NCBI RefSeq assembly: GCF_000143415.4
Contig: NW_003314332.1
Coordinates: 347,494-411,493, forward strand
DNA length: 64,000 nt
Direction: 5' to 3'
From: Selaginella moellendorffii
Taxonomy: Eukaryota > Streptophyta > Lycopodiopsida > Selaginellales > Selaginellaceae
A program made the translations under genes and the position numbers. The notes beneath the pieces are model-generated. The model ran no database searches. It had not been told where the DNA came from and saw only the letters and a list, made by a program, of their open reading frames with translations. This document shows positions 34,715 to 45,445 of the stretch, piece after piece. Numbering within the stretch: the stretch's first letter is position 1; every line of letters begins with the position of its first letter.

Positions 34715-36170
34715 ATATACCCACCCTAGGTAGAGTATGGTTTTAATAAGCCATGTAAGGTATTTAAATAAATAGTGCCATCCATATTTGGATTGAGAGT
34801 ATTGACCATTTAATCTCCTAGAGAAGATAAAGCTAACTCTTAAACACTTTATCAAGTCATTTTAATTATCTATCTATGTTCACTTTAGCTTTGGACTCTC
34901 TAGCATTCTCATTTACAGTGTAGGTATAGCCTTTCTTGGTCATAAAGTCTAGGAGAAGGGTGAATTAAGAACTACCTTAAAAGTGTCAACTTGCATATTT
35001 ATATGAACCTTTGAAACCTTAGAGTGCTTTAGATCAAATATCCCTAAAAACCATATATATAGACTTTCTGGAAAGTCATTCAACCTAATATTATTTAAAC
35101 TTAATGATGTTTAATCATATATATCCCAAAATCTTTAACCGATTTGAAAAGGGGATGCACTTTTATTCATGAGCTTTTTCCCTTTATATTTAAACTCTTA
35201 AAGATTATCTCACCATGCTTGAAAAGGTCATTTATTCTAATAATATTCAAACCTAAGGACACTTAATCTCAACTATTCTAAAACCTTTAACTAATTAAAA
35301 AAAAGTGCATTATTATTCATGGGACCTTTATATTTGAACCCTTATGAGTTATCTTTGAAATCATTGTTTTTGGTTGGTTACATCATACACATATGGCTCT
35401 TTATTAATAATTAATAATTATATTTTATAATTTTTTTTTTTAAAACTAATTTAATGATTATTTTTTAATCTCATTACCAATTATCTATATAATATTAGAT
35501 AGATATAGGTTCTTCTAATAAAAAGTATAACTAGTAAAATTTTCAGTGGTATTATTAGGGTTTTTATTTGCTAGGTAATATCTCTTTAATAGATGTAAAC
35601 AAGTTTACTAAAGTATATAATAGTTTTGTCAAACTTTTAGTGTTGTTGCTTTCATGACCAAATATTACCATAGATCTATAGTATGTGCATCAATAATAGG
35701 ATTCTACAAATTCTTTGTGTTACAAAAATTTTGTATGAACAATGCTAAATTGAAAAGATTAAATTCCATAGTTTTGTAATATATAATACATCATTGAAAA
35801 CTTTATTTTATTTAATTTTAAGCATAATTCTTGAGCTAATTGTAAGTTACATAATTAAAAAATTTCTTTAAAGTGAATAATTACAATACTCGATTATTAT
35901 ATGTCGCCTTTGGCATACGGCTTGCAAATTGCATCCTCTGCCTCGTCAAGGACAATGATTGGTGATTTGAAGCACAAATGAAAGGTTTTTACAGACTGAA
36001 AGACATGGTAAGCTTCTGTCATTCTCATGCAATGCTTGACTTGATGCGAACAATCTGAGTTTTCAGCACGCAAGGAGAAGAAAGCTATTTGCCAAGGCTG
36101 TGTTTGATTTACAACGAATCGTATCAGGAAAATGTAATGCTTGGAGTAAACATGAATGTGAATGAACTTC
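34715..36170. other. AT-rich spacer between transposon island and genes
   Basis: Very AT-rich and non-coding. It contains a two-unit tandem repeat at 35071-35365. From about 35890 the composition changes to that of the gene block, which fits the 3' UTR of the GDSL gene. Confidence 0.6.
35071..35365 (+). repeat. Two-copy tandem repeat, period about 150 bp
   Basis: Units 35071-35220 and 35221-35365 share GAAA.GTCATT, TTAATC, AAATCTTTAAC, GTGCA..TTATTCATG and CCTTTATATTT in the same order. A more diverged third unit may precede them (from about 34960). Confidence 0.6.
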
Positions 36171-37241
36171 TTAATTCTTTTCAAGGTTCTGCTTGTACTC
36201 TTGGCTCTCCAGGAATGGATGAATCATGTCGAACATATGTGGCTCGCAGTACAAGTCGTTTGGCACGTCCTCCCAGTGAAGCGACACCTTTCTCAGAGCC
36301 TCGAGCAGCAGCTCGACGAGGATCTCGCAACCCTTTGGCGAGATATGCATTCCGTCACTGCCAAGAAACATAGAAGCATCACGAAGTTTTCTAGCAAATA
36401 AGATCAGTCTGTAACCTGAGGCACTCCGTCTCCCAGTTCTCCACACGCTTGATCGCGTTATGTAAATCAACAACGCCAACTTTCATCTCCTCGGCAACGG
36501 ATAGACAAGCTTGAGCATAAGCTTGAGCTCGCTCGTCGGTACGATCGAGCCAATTCGGTGCTAGGGGACCAAATCTCTTCCTGGAGAAACAATCCCAAGA
36601 AACTATCGAGTGATGCCAAAAAAAAAAAAAACTGACCAGGAAAGGGCTCGTCGAGCTTCGTCATTGATAGGAGGGGGAGTTATCAGCAGCACTCGAGTGG
36701 AATCCGAGAGAGACTAAAACGAGAAATCTTTTAGTACGAGTTACGAGCTCATGGAGAGGGATCGATCGATAGTAACCTGGCAATACTCACACATATAACG
36801 CAAGTTTTCCTTGTATTCGGGAATAGGGACAAACTGGCCTTTGCCACTGGGAAGTGGAAATGCGGCATCGTTTGTTCCCAGGAAGATCACAATCAGAGCC
36901 GGCTGCTGGGACTCTGGAGAATCCTGCAAAGTAGCAACGAGAAAAGAAGATGAGCAACAAAGAAGAAGAACTTGAGCGTTTCTTTGCAAGCACCTTTGGT
37001 AGGAAGTGTGGGAGAGCTGCTCTTGCTCGGCGGGTATTCCAGCCTCTGTATCCACGCAGTAAAATATCAGCCTGGCACCATTTGATAGATTTCCGGTTAC
37101 TCGGGAAGTGGGGATTCTAAGAGCACATCCAACCTTTCGCGAGTAGAGATCCGCGAGCACCGCGCCCCATCCTCCTGGGCGGAACGAGTACTCCACCATG
37201 GACGCGCCCAGCAGCACGAAAGCCGGTCGCTTGTGCGCCAT
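36171..37241 (-). CDS. GDSL/SGNH hydrolase, CPRD49 / isoamyl-acetate-esterase-like
   Basis: Six exons on the minus strand, 37241-37134, 37071-36994, 36923-36777, 36713-36637, 36580-36416 and 36357-36171, encode 253 aa. Block I reads FVLLGASMVEYSF, with GAS instead of GDS; the nucleophile Ser is kept, and variants here (GSS) occur in the plant CPRD49 subgroup. Other hallmarks are GGWGAVLADLYSRK, LRGYRGWNTR (block II Gly region), FLGTNDAAFP (block III Asn), ITPPPIND, and SDGMHIS with the Asp and His of the triad. No signal peptide, so probably cytosolic. Substrate unknown; relatives hydrolyse small esters and CPRD49 of cowpea is drought-inducible (established knowledge). The last intron is confirmed by LSDGMHIS continuity. 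Confidence 0.93.
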
Positions 37242-39006
37242 GGATTGGAGCGAGCTCAGCGCCCTACACTGCTATAACGTACAAACTCATGGAAGTCTTA
37301 AATCACGAGGGACCCAAGAAAGTTTGGAAACTTTCGACGTAGCCCAAGGCAAAGATCATACAGCACGCTCAACTGGACACGATCGATTCTCAGGAGAAAA
37401 AGAAAAGAAAAGAAAAACCCCAGAGATTTGGGGGAATAGCCCAAATCTCAATCCTAGCGAAGCTACGTTGTGCTAGAAAGAATGCCAACACGCCACGACA
37501 CCATGTACACGATTTTACATCCGAAAGTGACGCTGACAATCAAGCAATCAACTTCGAGAAAAGACTTCAAAGTTTCTCAACTTGATTGATACGTGGCAAT
37601 AGGGATATTATTGAATAATTCTAGACTATTTCTTATAGTCTCTTCCCTATAAGCTTCCTTAGCTGTGTTTGGGTGGAAATTTGAACCAATGTAGATTCCA
37701 CCCCTCGATTACTTCCCATCACTATAGTATCACTCTTGTAACCTCATGTGAACCACTATTCGACCCAAGATTGTAGAGTAGCAGCTACTCCTGTAGGCTC
37801 CAACTATTTTTCTGGAATGGATTTATGAGAATAACAGGTTAGATTGTACAGCGAGAGAGATTATTAGTAGCAATGAACTTAACTATGCCAAAAAAGAATC
37901 AATTGGAGTTCAAGAGACACTGGATTTGTCTCGCTCCGGCGCGTTTTCCTTGTGGCAGGAAGGCTACTTTAACCTTGCGGAGTGTGACGGCCACACCAGA
38001 ATCAAGTCGTTCTCTGCGAGTTTAATGGTAATTCTGCCAGCGCTTTGATCCATTCTGACAGAAACTCTTTGCATTGCAGGTTGAGAAAAGAAACAACCTT
38101 CTTGTCAAGGTTTATGTTGCCTTGAACTTGTGATGATGTGCATCCTGGTGAGGTTTCATGAGAGTTTTAGAAGCGCTTGCTAGTAGAAGTTTTGCAGACT
38201 GGGGTAAAGATATCAGCGACCGTTCACTCGGTGCTCCTGTTTTCAGACTGCAATGGATAAATGTTCGAGCGTATCCAAAAGAATGGTCAGCATTTTAACG
38301 ACGCAGGAACTTGGTTGATTTTTTATTGTGTTTTTCCATTTTATCAAGTTTCCTCTTGTTCCACAGTACTGTATGCACCCTGACATTTGAAGATTTCCTT
38401 CAACACACTACTACAGAGGTAGATGGAACAACTGTGTTACATGGCAACTAAAGCTCCCTTCCACCCCAAAAGGTTCGTTCGATCTTTTGAAATCATCAAG
38501 ATTGGATTTGCAGCGTCACCGTGGTTTGTCAGAGAGTTTGTGCTGCTTCCTCACCCCCGCCAATATTGGTGCCAGCTTGGGCCCAGATAATTTATCAGAG
38601 AAGGGAGGTTCCTTCTTAATTGAACACAAATCAATCCAATGATTACATGTACACAAACATTCATGTAATCTATCATTAGATTGATTTAGATCTTCTCCTG
38701 TTCAATTAAGAAACAAAAAAACACAACCTTAAAAGAACCTTAGAAGATGGTAGAAAGTTAGATATTTGTCTGGCAGCTTCAAAAGAGAAATAAATCACTC
38801 GACTCGAAGAAAGACTTGATACTATTGCCCAAATTTTCTGCAAGCAAGACCCCCAAAAGTAGCAACACAAGAGATCCCATGCAGAAAAAACTGTCTCAAT
38901 AAAACCAAGTCAACACTCTCAGTCAACGACCACTGAAGTCAACCAAAAGTCAGCGACCCTAGCGCTTCACCTTCTGACAAATCGAGGTCCCTTCCACTTT
39001 CTCCTC

Positions 39007-39037
<31 letters not shown>

Positions 39038-39051
39038 TAGAGAGAGAGGCG
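37242..39051. promoter_or_regulatory. Divergent intergenic region between the GDSL and WOX genes
   Basis: About 1.8 kb with no supported ORF. It must carry the promoters of both genes. A 100-bp imperfect hairpin lies at 38613-38712, and a (TG)n(AG)n tract at about 39006-39047 sits just before the WOX start codon, in its 5' UTR. An unannotated non-coding RNA cannot be excluded. Confidence 0.5.
38613..38712. repeat. 100-bp hairpin-forming inverted repeat
   Basis: Outer arms are perfect 14-mers (TTCTTAATTGAACA at 38613 and its complement ending at 38712). Inner pairs AATCAAT/ATTGATT and GATTACATG/CATGTAATC continue the stem imperfectly. It could be a small MITE-like fold-back or a hairpin RNA precursor. 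Confidence 0.7.
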
Positions 39052-39897
39052 ATGGCGCCTGGATCAGCGACTCCTTCTCCATCACGACCCACTGGTAAGA
39101 AAACCCAATGCGCTCCTCCCCCCTCCAATTTCTCCTCACATTCCCCCAGGATTTGTAGTGGCCGAGTCGCAAGCTCAGACGCCGGCGGTGATGCCAATTC
39201 CTGTCATCCCTGTGGCCGTTCCAGGTTAGAAGAAGATCAGCCAAGTTACAAACGCTTACTAGAGGAGGTTTCTTCGTTTTTCCTCCTTTACAGGAAGTTC
39301 GTCGCCATCGCTGCTGCTGATGCAGAGGCAGCAGCTGCCAATGCCGGCGGCGCTTCCGACAACCGCGGACAGTCGAGTCATGACCGAGGATCAGCTCGCG
39401 CAGTTCGCCGAACAGATCAGGCAGTTCTCAGAGATCTCTCGCTTCAGCATCCAACGCCAGAAAGCGAGCATGGACGCTGAGAGGCAGCGTCGAACTCACA
39501 AATCTGGTAAACAACAAAAACAAAATCTCGTTTTGATGCTAGAAAAAGAGAAAAAGAGAAAACAAAATCCACCTTTACTGATCTTCCAGGATTCCGAGGC
39601 TCGTCCAGCAACACCGAACGGCCACCCGGAGCCACTCGGCCTCGCTGGAAACCAACGCCTGTCCAGATATCAATCCTTGAGTATATATTTGAGAACAGCG
39701 ACTTACTTCCAGGAGACAAGGACATCACCATCATCACCGACGGCCTCCGGCTCTATGGGCCAGTCGAGGAGGTGAACGTCTTCTACTGGTTCCAAAACAG
39801 GCGAGCTCGGGCCAAGCGGACTGCAAATCAGGACCACCACCCAAAGGTCAGGAACTTTGATCCTGCAAAAACTTTAGAACCATTTGAAAAGCTGTAA
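39052..39897 (+). CDS. WUSCHEL-related homeobox (WOX) transcription factor, ancient/WOX13-like clade
   Basis: Four exons, 39052-39094, 39150-39224, 39294-39506 and 39590-39897, encode 212 aa. The homeodomain in exon 4 (RPRWKPTPVQISILEYIF.. to NVFYWFQNRRARAKR) has the longer WOX spacing and the WFQNRRAR recognition helix. Upstream, MTEDQLAQFAEQIRQF resembles the MT(D/E)EQ segment found before the homeodomain in the WOX13 clade. No WUS-box is seen. WOX proteins are nuclear regulators of stem and initial cells; the WOX13 clade is the oldest and is the type known from mosses and green algae (established knowledge). The C-terminus after the homeodomain is short, and its stop lies only 24 bp from the stop of the PPR gene on the other strand. 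Confidence 0.9.
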
Positions 39898-39921
39898 AAG
39901 GATCTCACCATGAAGCTCGTT

Positions 39922-41925
39922 TCATTGTCGCGAAGGTGTTTGAGCATATATGTTGGCCATCAGATCGTAAGTTGCCGCACTGTCCGTCGCTTCCTGTAAT
40001 GACTTGAAAGCAGCCTTTCCCACCTCGACGTTCTTGAGCTTGCAACAGGCAGCTAGAACGGCCAACCATGCTGCCGTGCTTGGTCCTGTCTCCGCCATAG
40101 CTATCGCTTCGTTTAGTTCGTCAGCTCGTCCAAACAAATCAGCCATGCACCCGTAGTGCTCAATCCCTGGAGCTACTCCAAACTTGGAAGCCATAGCTGC
40201 AAAGAGCTGTCTGCCTCTGTGAACCAAACCAGCATGACTACAAGCGCTGAGAACACCAACGAAAGTTACCACATCTGGTTGCACACCTTCGTCCTGCATT
40301 CTCCCCCAAGAATCAAACACCAATCCAGTGTTTCCCTGGTGACTGTATCCTGTTATGAGCGTATTCCAGCTGATCAAGCCTCTTTCCCGAAGCAAATCAA
40401 AGAGCTGCTGAGAGGTTGCCATTCTTCCACACTTTGCATAAAAATCCACAAGACAATTCGCTGTCACTGCCTCGTCTTCAAGGCCATGCCTGCACACCTC
40501 GGCGTGAATTTCTCTTCCGACTTTAATCAAGCCTGCTGCAGCACAAGCCTTCAACGCAGCGACGTAAGTCTGGCAATTTGGTCGACAACCTCGTCGCGTC
40601 ATGGAAGAAAACAAATCCAAGGCTTGCTCTTCTTCCTGTGTTTCAGCATAGCCGAGAATGAGTGCAGTCCACAACACCACACCCGGCCTTGGGATCCTGT
40701 CAAAGAGCCTTTTCGCGTCCGCCAAGCTCCCACACTTTGCATACAAGTCCACGAATGCACTCGCCAGGAAGGTACTTGAGTCGTGTCCAAGGTTTGCAGC
40801 TCGAGAGTGCACAGCCATGGCTTTTTCCAGGGCCGCCACCTTGATAGGCTTTCCATCTATTTTCGTGTGAAGTTCCTTGGTTGCTAGAGTGGTGCATGCC
40901 TTGACAGCAGCAACGAGCATCTGCGCATCCATCTTCTCTTGCGTGAGTGAAAGTAACTCCAGAGCCAGATTTTCCTGCCCGTTCTCAACATATCCCAGCA
41001 TGAGTGACGTCCACGACACGACACTGCGCGTCTTCATGCCGTCGAACACCCTTTGAGAATCCCAAATGCTTCCACACCTGGCGTACGAGTCCACAAGAGC
41101 GTTGGCCAACTGAAGGTCTAGCTCGCCAAAACCGTCCAAAGCTCGCGAGTGAACTGTCATGACTCTTTCCAGGCACACCGCTTTCACTGCTTCTTTCTCG
41201 GCCAGTTTGGTGCATGCCTTAAGGACCGCAAGTAACGTCCGCGAGTTTGGCTTGCACCCCTGAGCTTGCATTTCCCGGAACAAATCCAACGCAGCATCTG
41301 CTTCACCGTGCTCGCAGTAACCGAGCATCAAAACAGTCCAGGAGACGACCCGACGATCTTCCAGAGCGGCAAAGATGCTCCGAGCGTCGGCCAAGCTTCC
41401 ACACTTCGCGTACATGCCAATCGCTGTGTTTGACAGAAAAGCATTGGAGCTCAATCCAGCTTTTGCTGCCTCGGAAAGCAAAGCCATACCTCGATCCAAA
41501 GACAAGAGCTTGACAACCTTCCCACCCTCCAGTTGCTGGCCCTGTTCTTTCTCCGCCAGCTTGGAGCACGCTTTGATCGCCGCAACAAAGCTCCGGCCAT
41601 CTGGAACACAGCCTTCGTCAATCATCCTCTCAAAAACTCTCAAGCTCGTCTCTTCCAAATCATTCTCTACATACCCCAGCATCAGCGTGTTCCATGTCAC
41701 TGCGTCGCATCTAGCCATGCCGTGGAACACCGCAACCGCGTCCACAAGGCTCCCGCAATTAAAATACACATTCACAAGCGCATTCGCGACGAAGAGATCT
41801 TGCGCCAGGCCTCGGCGAATCGCGAGAGCGTGCGCATTCCTCGCCCGAGCGCCATCCCTGGCGATCGCGCAAGCCTTGAATTCGGCGACAATGGCGAAAA
41901 TCTCCCCATCGCGCATCCTCCGCAA
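39922..41925 (-). CDS. PLS-class pentatricopeptide repeat (PPR) protein
   Basis: One uninterrupted frame of 667 aa, intronless as most plant PPR genes are. Repeats follow each other through nearly the whole protein, with P, L and S motifs such as NALVNVYFNCGSLVDAVAVF, VTWNTLMLGYVEND and the repeated YAKCGSLADA. The C-terminus has an E-like part (HYGCMADLFGRAD, then WLAVLAACC) and ends without E+ completion or a DYW deaminase domain. Such proteins bind organelle RNA, mostly for editing or processing; without DYW it would need a partner to edit. A targeting peptide is not obvious. Its stop is 24 bp from the WOX stop (convergent) and its start is 554 bp from the PR-1 start (divergent). Confidence 0.93.
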   Translation of the reverse strand: MRRMRDGEIFAIVAEFKACAIARDGARARNAHALAIRRGLAQDLFVANALVNVYFNCGSLVDAVAVFHGMARCDAVTWNTLMLGYVENDLEETSLRVFERMIDEGCVPDGRSFVAAIKACSKLAEKEQGQQLEGGKVVKLLSLDRGMALLSEAAKAGLSSNAFLSNTAIGMYAKCGSLADARSIFAALEDRRVVSWTVLMLGYCEHGEADAALDLFREMQAQGCKPNSRTLLAVLKACTKLAEKEAVKAVCLERVMTVHSRALDGFGELDLQLANALVDSYARCGSIWDSQRVFDGMKTRSVVSWTSLMLGYVENGQENLALELLSLTQEKMDAQMLVAAVKACTTLATKELHTKIDGKPIKVAALEKAMAVHSRAANLGHDSSTFLASAFVDLYAKCGSLADAKRLFDRIPRPGVVLWTALILGYAETQEEEQALDLFSSMTRRGCRPNCQTYVAALKACAAAGLIKVGREIHAEVCRHGLEDEAVTANCLVDFYAKCGRMATSQQLFDLLRERGLISWNTLITGYSHQGNTGLVFDSWGRMQDEGVQPDVVTFVGVLSACSHAGLVHRGRQLFAAMASKFGVAPGIEHYGCMADLFGRADELNEAIAMAETGPSTAAWLAVLAACCKLKNVEVGKAAFKSLQEATDSAATYDLMANIYAQTPSRQ

Positions 41926-42479
41926 GAGCCCTAAAATCTTAGAACCCTAGGCACAACTCATCGAATATTCTCTTTCAAACAAGAAAGATTCTAAGAATAT
42001 TCTCCGCACCACTTGGAAAATTTCGGTTGAAAATTTCGCGCCAAGAACGGTTGGGCATGTTAGATTGCTGTACACAAGATTGGACAGTTTTAATCGTGTA
42101 ACGCCCAAACATCATAAAAATAATAGCGCAGAAATCTAACAGAAAGTATCGCTTCATGTTCCTTGCATCCCAAGTCCAAATCGCTGGATTGGGGAGGTAT
42201 TGTTTAATCGATTCGGTGGTTTTTTTTCATGATCATGGGATGGTTTCTTCACGGCTATGGTGGCGATGGCGGATCCCATGGCGGAGAGGCGTCGTGCCAT
42301 CCATCACACACCAAGTCATGGGAATGCACGTTATGCTATAGTGATCCTATGGGACCAATCTCTTGACTATATAAGCCACACCCATTCCACCCCCATTCAT
42401 TGTCTCGTGCTTAAAGACTCTCTTAGATTCCCTCGTCTCTCTTCTCTTGATCTTCCCTCCAAGAAGGAGAGAAGAACAA
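41926..42479. promoter_or_regulatory. Divergent promoter region of the PPR and PR-1 genes
   Basis: Non-coding. A TATA box (TATATAA, 42368-42374) lies about 106 bp upstream of the PR-1 ATG. No clear TATA is seen for the PPR gene. Confidence 0.55.
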
Positions 42480-43166
42480 ATGGAGATGTCTCTTCCAGCG
42501 ATTTCTCTTGCGATCTTCCTGCTGCTCGCAAGCGTGTGTGATGCTTCGTACTACCGCGAGAAGAAGAACAAGTACGTCGATGAGAAGTATCATAACAGGG
42601 GATCATACTACTTCAACAAGTACTACGGCTACGCCTACAAATTCAAGCGATCCCCGCCGCCGCCACCGCCGCCAATGAGGAAGAAACCATCCCCGAAGCC
42701 GTCGCCCTGGCCGAGCACTCCATCCATCCCAGCGCCGCCACAATCGAGCCTGGCGGCCCAGTTCATGATGCCCCAGAACGATGCGCGCGCGCGATTGGGA
42801 TTGAGGCCACTCATCTGGGATTCCAAGCTCCAGGCATTCGCGGAGGATTGGGCGAACCAGCGCGCGAGATATGGGAATTGCTACCTCCAGCACTCGAATG
42901 GGCCTTACGGCGAGAACATCTTTTGGGGCGGCGGCAAGGCCTGGAGCCCGGCCGAGGCCGCCAATGCCTGGATCGAGGAGCGCAATTGGTACAACTATGG
43001 ATCCAACTCGTGCCAATCCGGGCAGCAGTGCGGCCACTACACCCAGATCGTGTGGAGGGATTCCGAGAGGATTGGATGCGCGCGCGTTACTTGCAGCAGT
43101 GGCGATGTTTTCATGACTTGCAACTACGATCCTCCCGGGAACTACATTGGCGAGAAACCCTACTGA
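42480..43166 (+). CDS. PR-1-like CAP-domain secreted protein with Tyr/Pro-rich extensin-like linker
   Basis: A single exon of 228 aa; the start is taken at 42480 because the signal peptide MEMSLPAISLAIFLLLASVCDA begins there (an upstream in-frame non-standard start only adds polar residues). After the signal lies a Tyr/Lys-rich stretch (YYFNKYYGYAYKF), a SPPPPPPP block and a Pro-rich linker, then the CAP domain of about 140 aa. CAP hallmarks are WDSKLQAFAEDWANQR, GENIFWG, GHYTQIVW and YDPPGNYIGEKPY, with the conserved Cys residues. PR-1 proteins are apoplastic, defence-related and can bind sterols. The Tyr/Pro-rich linker resembles extensin cross-linking motifs and suggests wall attachment; that is inference. 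Confidence 0.95.
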   Translation: MEMSLPAISLAIFLLLASVCDASYYREKKNKYVDEKYHNRGSYYFNKYYGYAYKFKRSPPPPPPPMRKKPSPKPSPWPSTPSIPAPPQSSLAAQFMMPQNDARARLGLRPLIWDSKLQAFAEDWANQRARYGNCYLQHSNGPYGENIFWGGGKAWSPAEAANAWIEERNWYNYGSNSCQSGQQCGHYTQIVWRDSERIGCARVTCSSGDVFMTCNYDPPGNYIGEKPY

Positions 43167-43345
43167 TTGATTCGATCGATCCATTTTGTGGGATCTATCA
43201 AATCGAGAAGGAAGCGTTGACCATTGAATAAGCTTGACCATAGACGCCCGGTCAACTGCTGAGGTGTCGCATTATTTAGTTGATATAAAACGGAATAAAG
43301 AATTTTACCATTTCTTCGTTCTTGTTTTAGGGTTCTTTCTTTCCC

Positions 43346-45274
43346 ATGGTCACCATGGATGGAAGAGCTCCCGATTCTCTCGGCGCGGCCATCGCCACGG
43401 CTGTGGAGCGCATCGGTAAGCTCCAGGAGGCGTTTCTTGCGGTGCGGAGCTTGCGAGGGTCTGCCCTGGCCGTGGAATGGAGCGAGCTCAAGGAGGATTT
43501 GAGCGACAAGGAGCAGAATCTCAGGCAGAGGTACGAGCAGCTAGTTGCCATGGAGCGGGATTTCGAGGCCCGGAGCAGGGAAATCCAAGGCAACATCGCC
43601 AAGCGCGACGCCGAAATCTCCGACAAGGAAGACGCCTTGAATCAAAAGGACCGGGATCTAGCAGTGGTAGAGGCAGTAGAGAACCAGCAGCAGCAGGGCA
43701 AAGAGCCAGGAATCCAGCCAATGGACACCGACATTGTCGTGGATTACTCTCCAGCAAAGATCCCACCGCTCAAGGACTCCTCTTCTTGCGACGCTGGGAA
43801 TGCATCCCAGGACAAGGCGGCGGAGGTGAGAGTTCGTCCATATCTTAAGTCGCTGTGTGAGAACATGGATGGAGAAGGGCTCAGGAAGTATGTGATCGAT
43901 CACAAGAAGGACATGGGTGCTCTCCGGATTGAGATGCCGTCGGCTCTGCAGCACGCTAGCGATCCGGCACGGCTGGTGCTGGATGCGATCCAGGGGTACT
44001 ACCATCCACCGGAGCTCGATTCTAGTAGCAACGAAGTGGGATCTTCCGCTCCCGCCAACCGGAGAGCTTGCATTCTTTTGCTAGAGGCATTGTCGTCGGT
44101 ACTTGGTGTCGATCATCCAGAGGTGCCACTCGATATAAAGTTTCTGGTGAGGGAAGTGGCCCAGCAGTGGAAGTCCAACATGGACATCCAGGATGGCCCC
44201 GAGGGGAACTCTTTGGATGCTCAAGCGTTCCTTCAGCTCTTGGTAGCTTATGGTCTCAGCTCCGAGTATGATGAGGAAGAGCTGTGCAAACTGGTTCTAG
44301 CCGTCGCACGACGAAAGCAGTCGCCTGCTCTTTGCAAGGCTCTTAATCTGTCGCATAAGATTCCGGGTTGGTCTTCTTTAGCTCCAGCGTGTGTGAGAGA
44401 GCGAGGGAGGAGGATCCTCTCTATTTCCTTCTTTTCCTTTTTGCCTAGATTTTTTCTTCTTTCTGGCTGCCTGTGTGTTTGGGACTCTAGGATTCATTTC
44501 TTTGTGCTGCCGTTCTAATGAAGTGTTTCTTGTTTGGTTTTCTTTGCAGAGATCGTGGATCATCTTGCTGCTGATGGAAAGCAAATCGAGGCTCTTGCGT
44601 TTGCACACGCATTTGACATGATGGACCGTCTAGAGCCCGTATCTCTCCTCAAGACTTACTTGAAAGACGCACGAAGGAACGTTCACAACAAGCCTGGCAA
44701 TGGTCCCAAGGGTCAGGTAAGCACTGCTTCTTACTAGGTAATCACTCAGACATTCCCTTGCTCGTTGCCACAGGTCGATGCCGTGACTAAAGAGCTAACC
44801 GCTGTCAAGAACGTGATAAAATGCATAGAGGACTACCGGCTAGAAGACGACTACCCGTCTTCCCCGCTACACAAGCGAGTAGTTCTTTTAGAGAGAACCA
44901 AGTCGGAGAGGAAGAGAACAGGTGGCTCGGTTAAAGGTCAGGCAAAGCGTCCGAGAAACGGAGGCTACGACAGAAACTACTTTAACAGGCCAGCGGACAA
45001 ATTCCAAGTTTTCAGCGAGGTCCCTTACAGCCTCGCCCCGGCGCCAGCTTACGATGCTCGGCTTCCCGCAACATACTCAACTTACGCTCCAGCGGGTGTA
45101 GCAAATGGCAGGAGTAGAACACCGGCAGGGGGGAGCTATGTCTACTCGGTCGATGGCTCTATCTACAGCTCCAACATTTACGGAACACAATCTCCAGCGC
45201 CTTACACCAGTTACCAGATTGCTCCCGGGCTTCCGCCGCCACCACCGACTTACCAGACAACTTTCATGCACTAG
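43346..45274 (+). CDS. FRIGIDA-like (FRL) nuclear coiled-coil protein
   Basis: Three exons, 43346-44366, 44550-44716 and 44774-45274, give 562 aa (an internal Met at codon 4 is an alternative start). The N-terminus is a long coiled coil (about 45-110, rich in Glu, Lys and Gln). The central Frigida domain is helical and conserved (VRPYLKSLCENMDGEGLRKYVIDHKKD, LVLDAIQGYYHP, RRACILLLEALSS, EIVDHLAADGKQIEALAFAHAF; quoted in parts). The C-terminus is Tyr/Pro/Gly-rich and disordered, with KRPRNGG that could be a nuclear localisation signal. FRL proteins of flowering plants join the FRI complex in flowering control; in a seedless plant the role must be older and is unknown. MraY follows 171 bp downstream on the same strand. 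Confidence 0.92.
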
Positions 45275-45445
45275 CTGGGTGGAAAGGAATGGGAGCTCTC
45301 GAGAATAAACAGGGGTGGATGTACATCAAGAGGAAATAACAAGCAGCTCATTTTCTTCTTTCTTTCTTTCCTTTTTCCCCCGTTTTTTTCCGAAGGTTGG
45401 TGCTTGCTATTTGGAACTTCTTAGGTTTTTACTCTTCCAGGAAGA

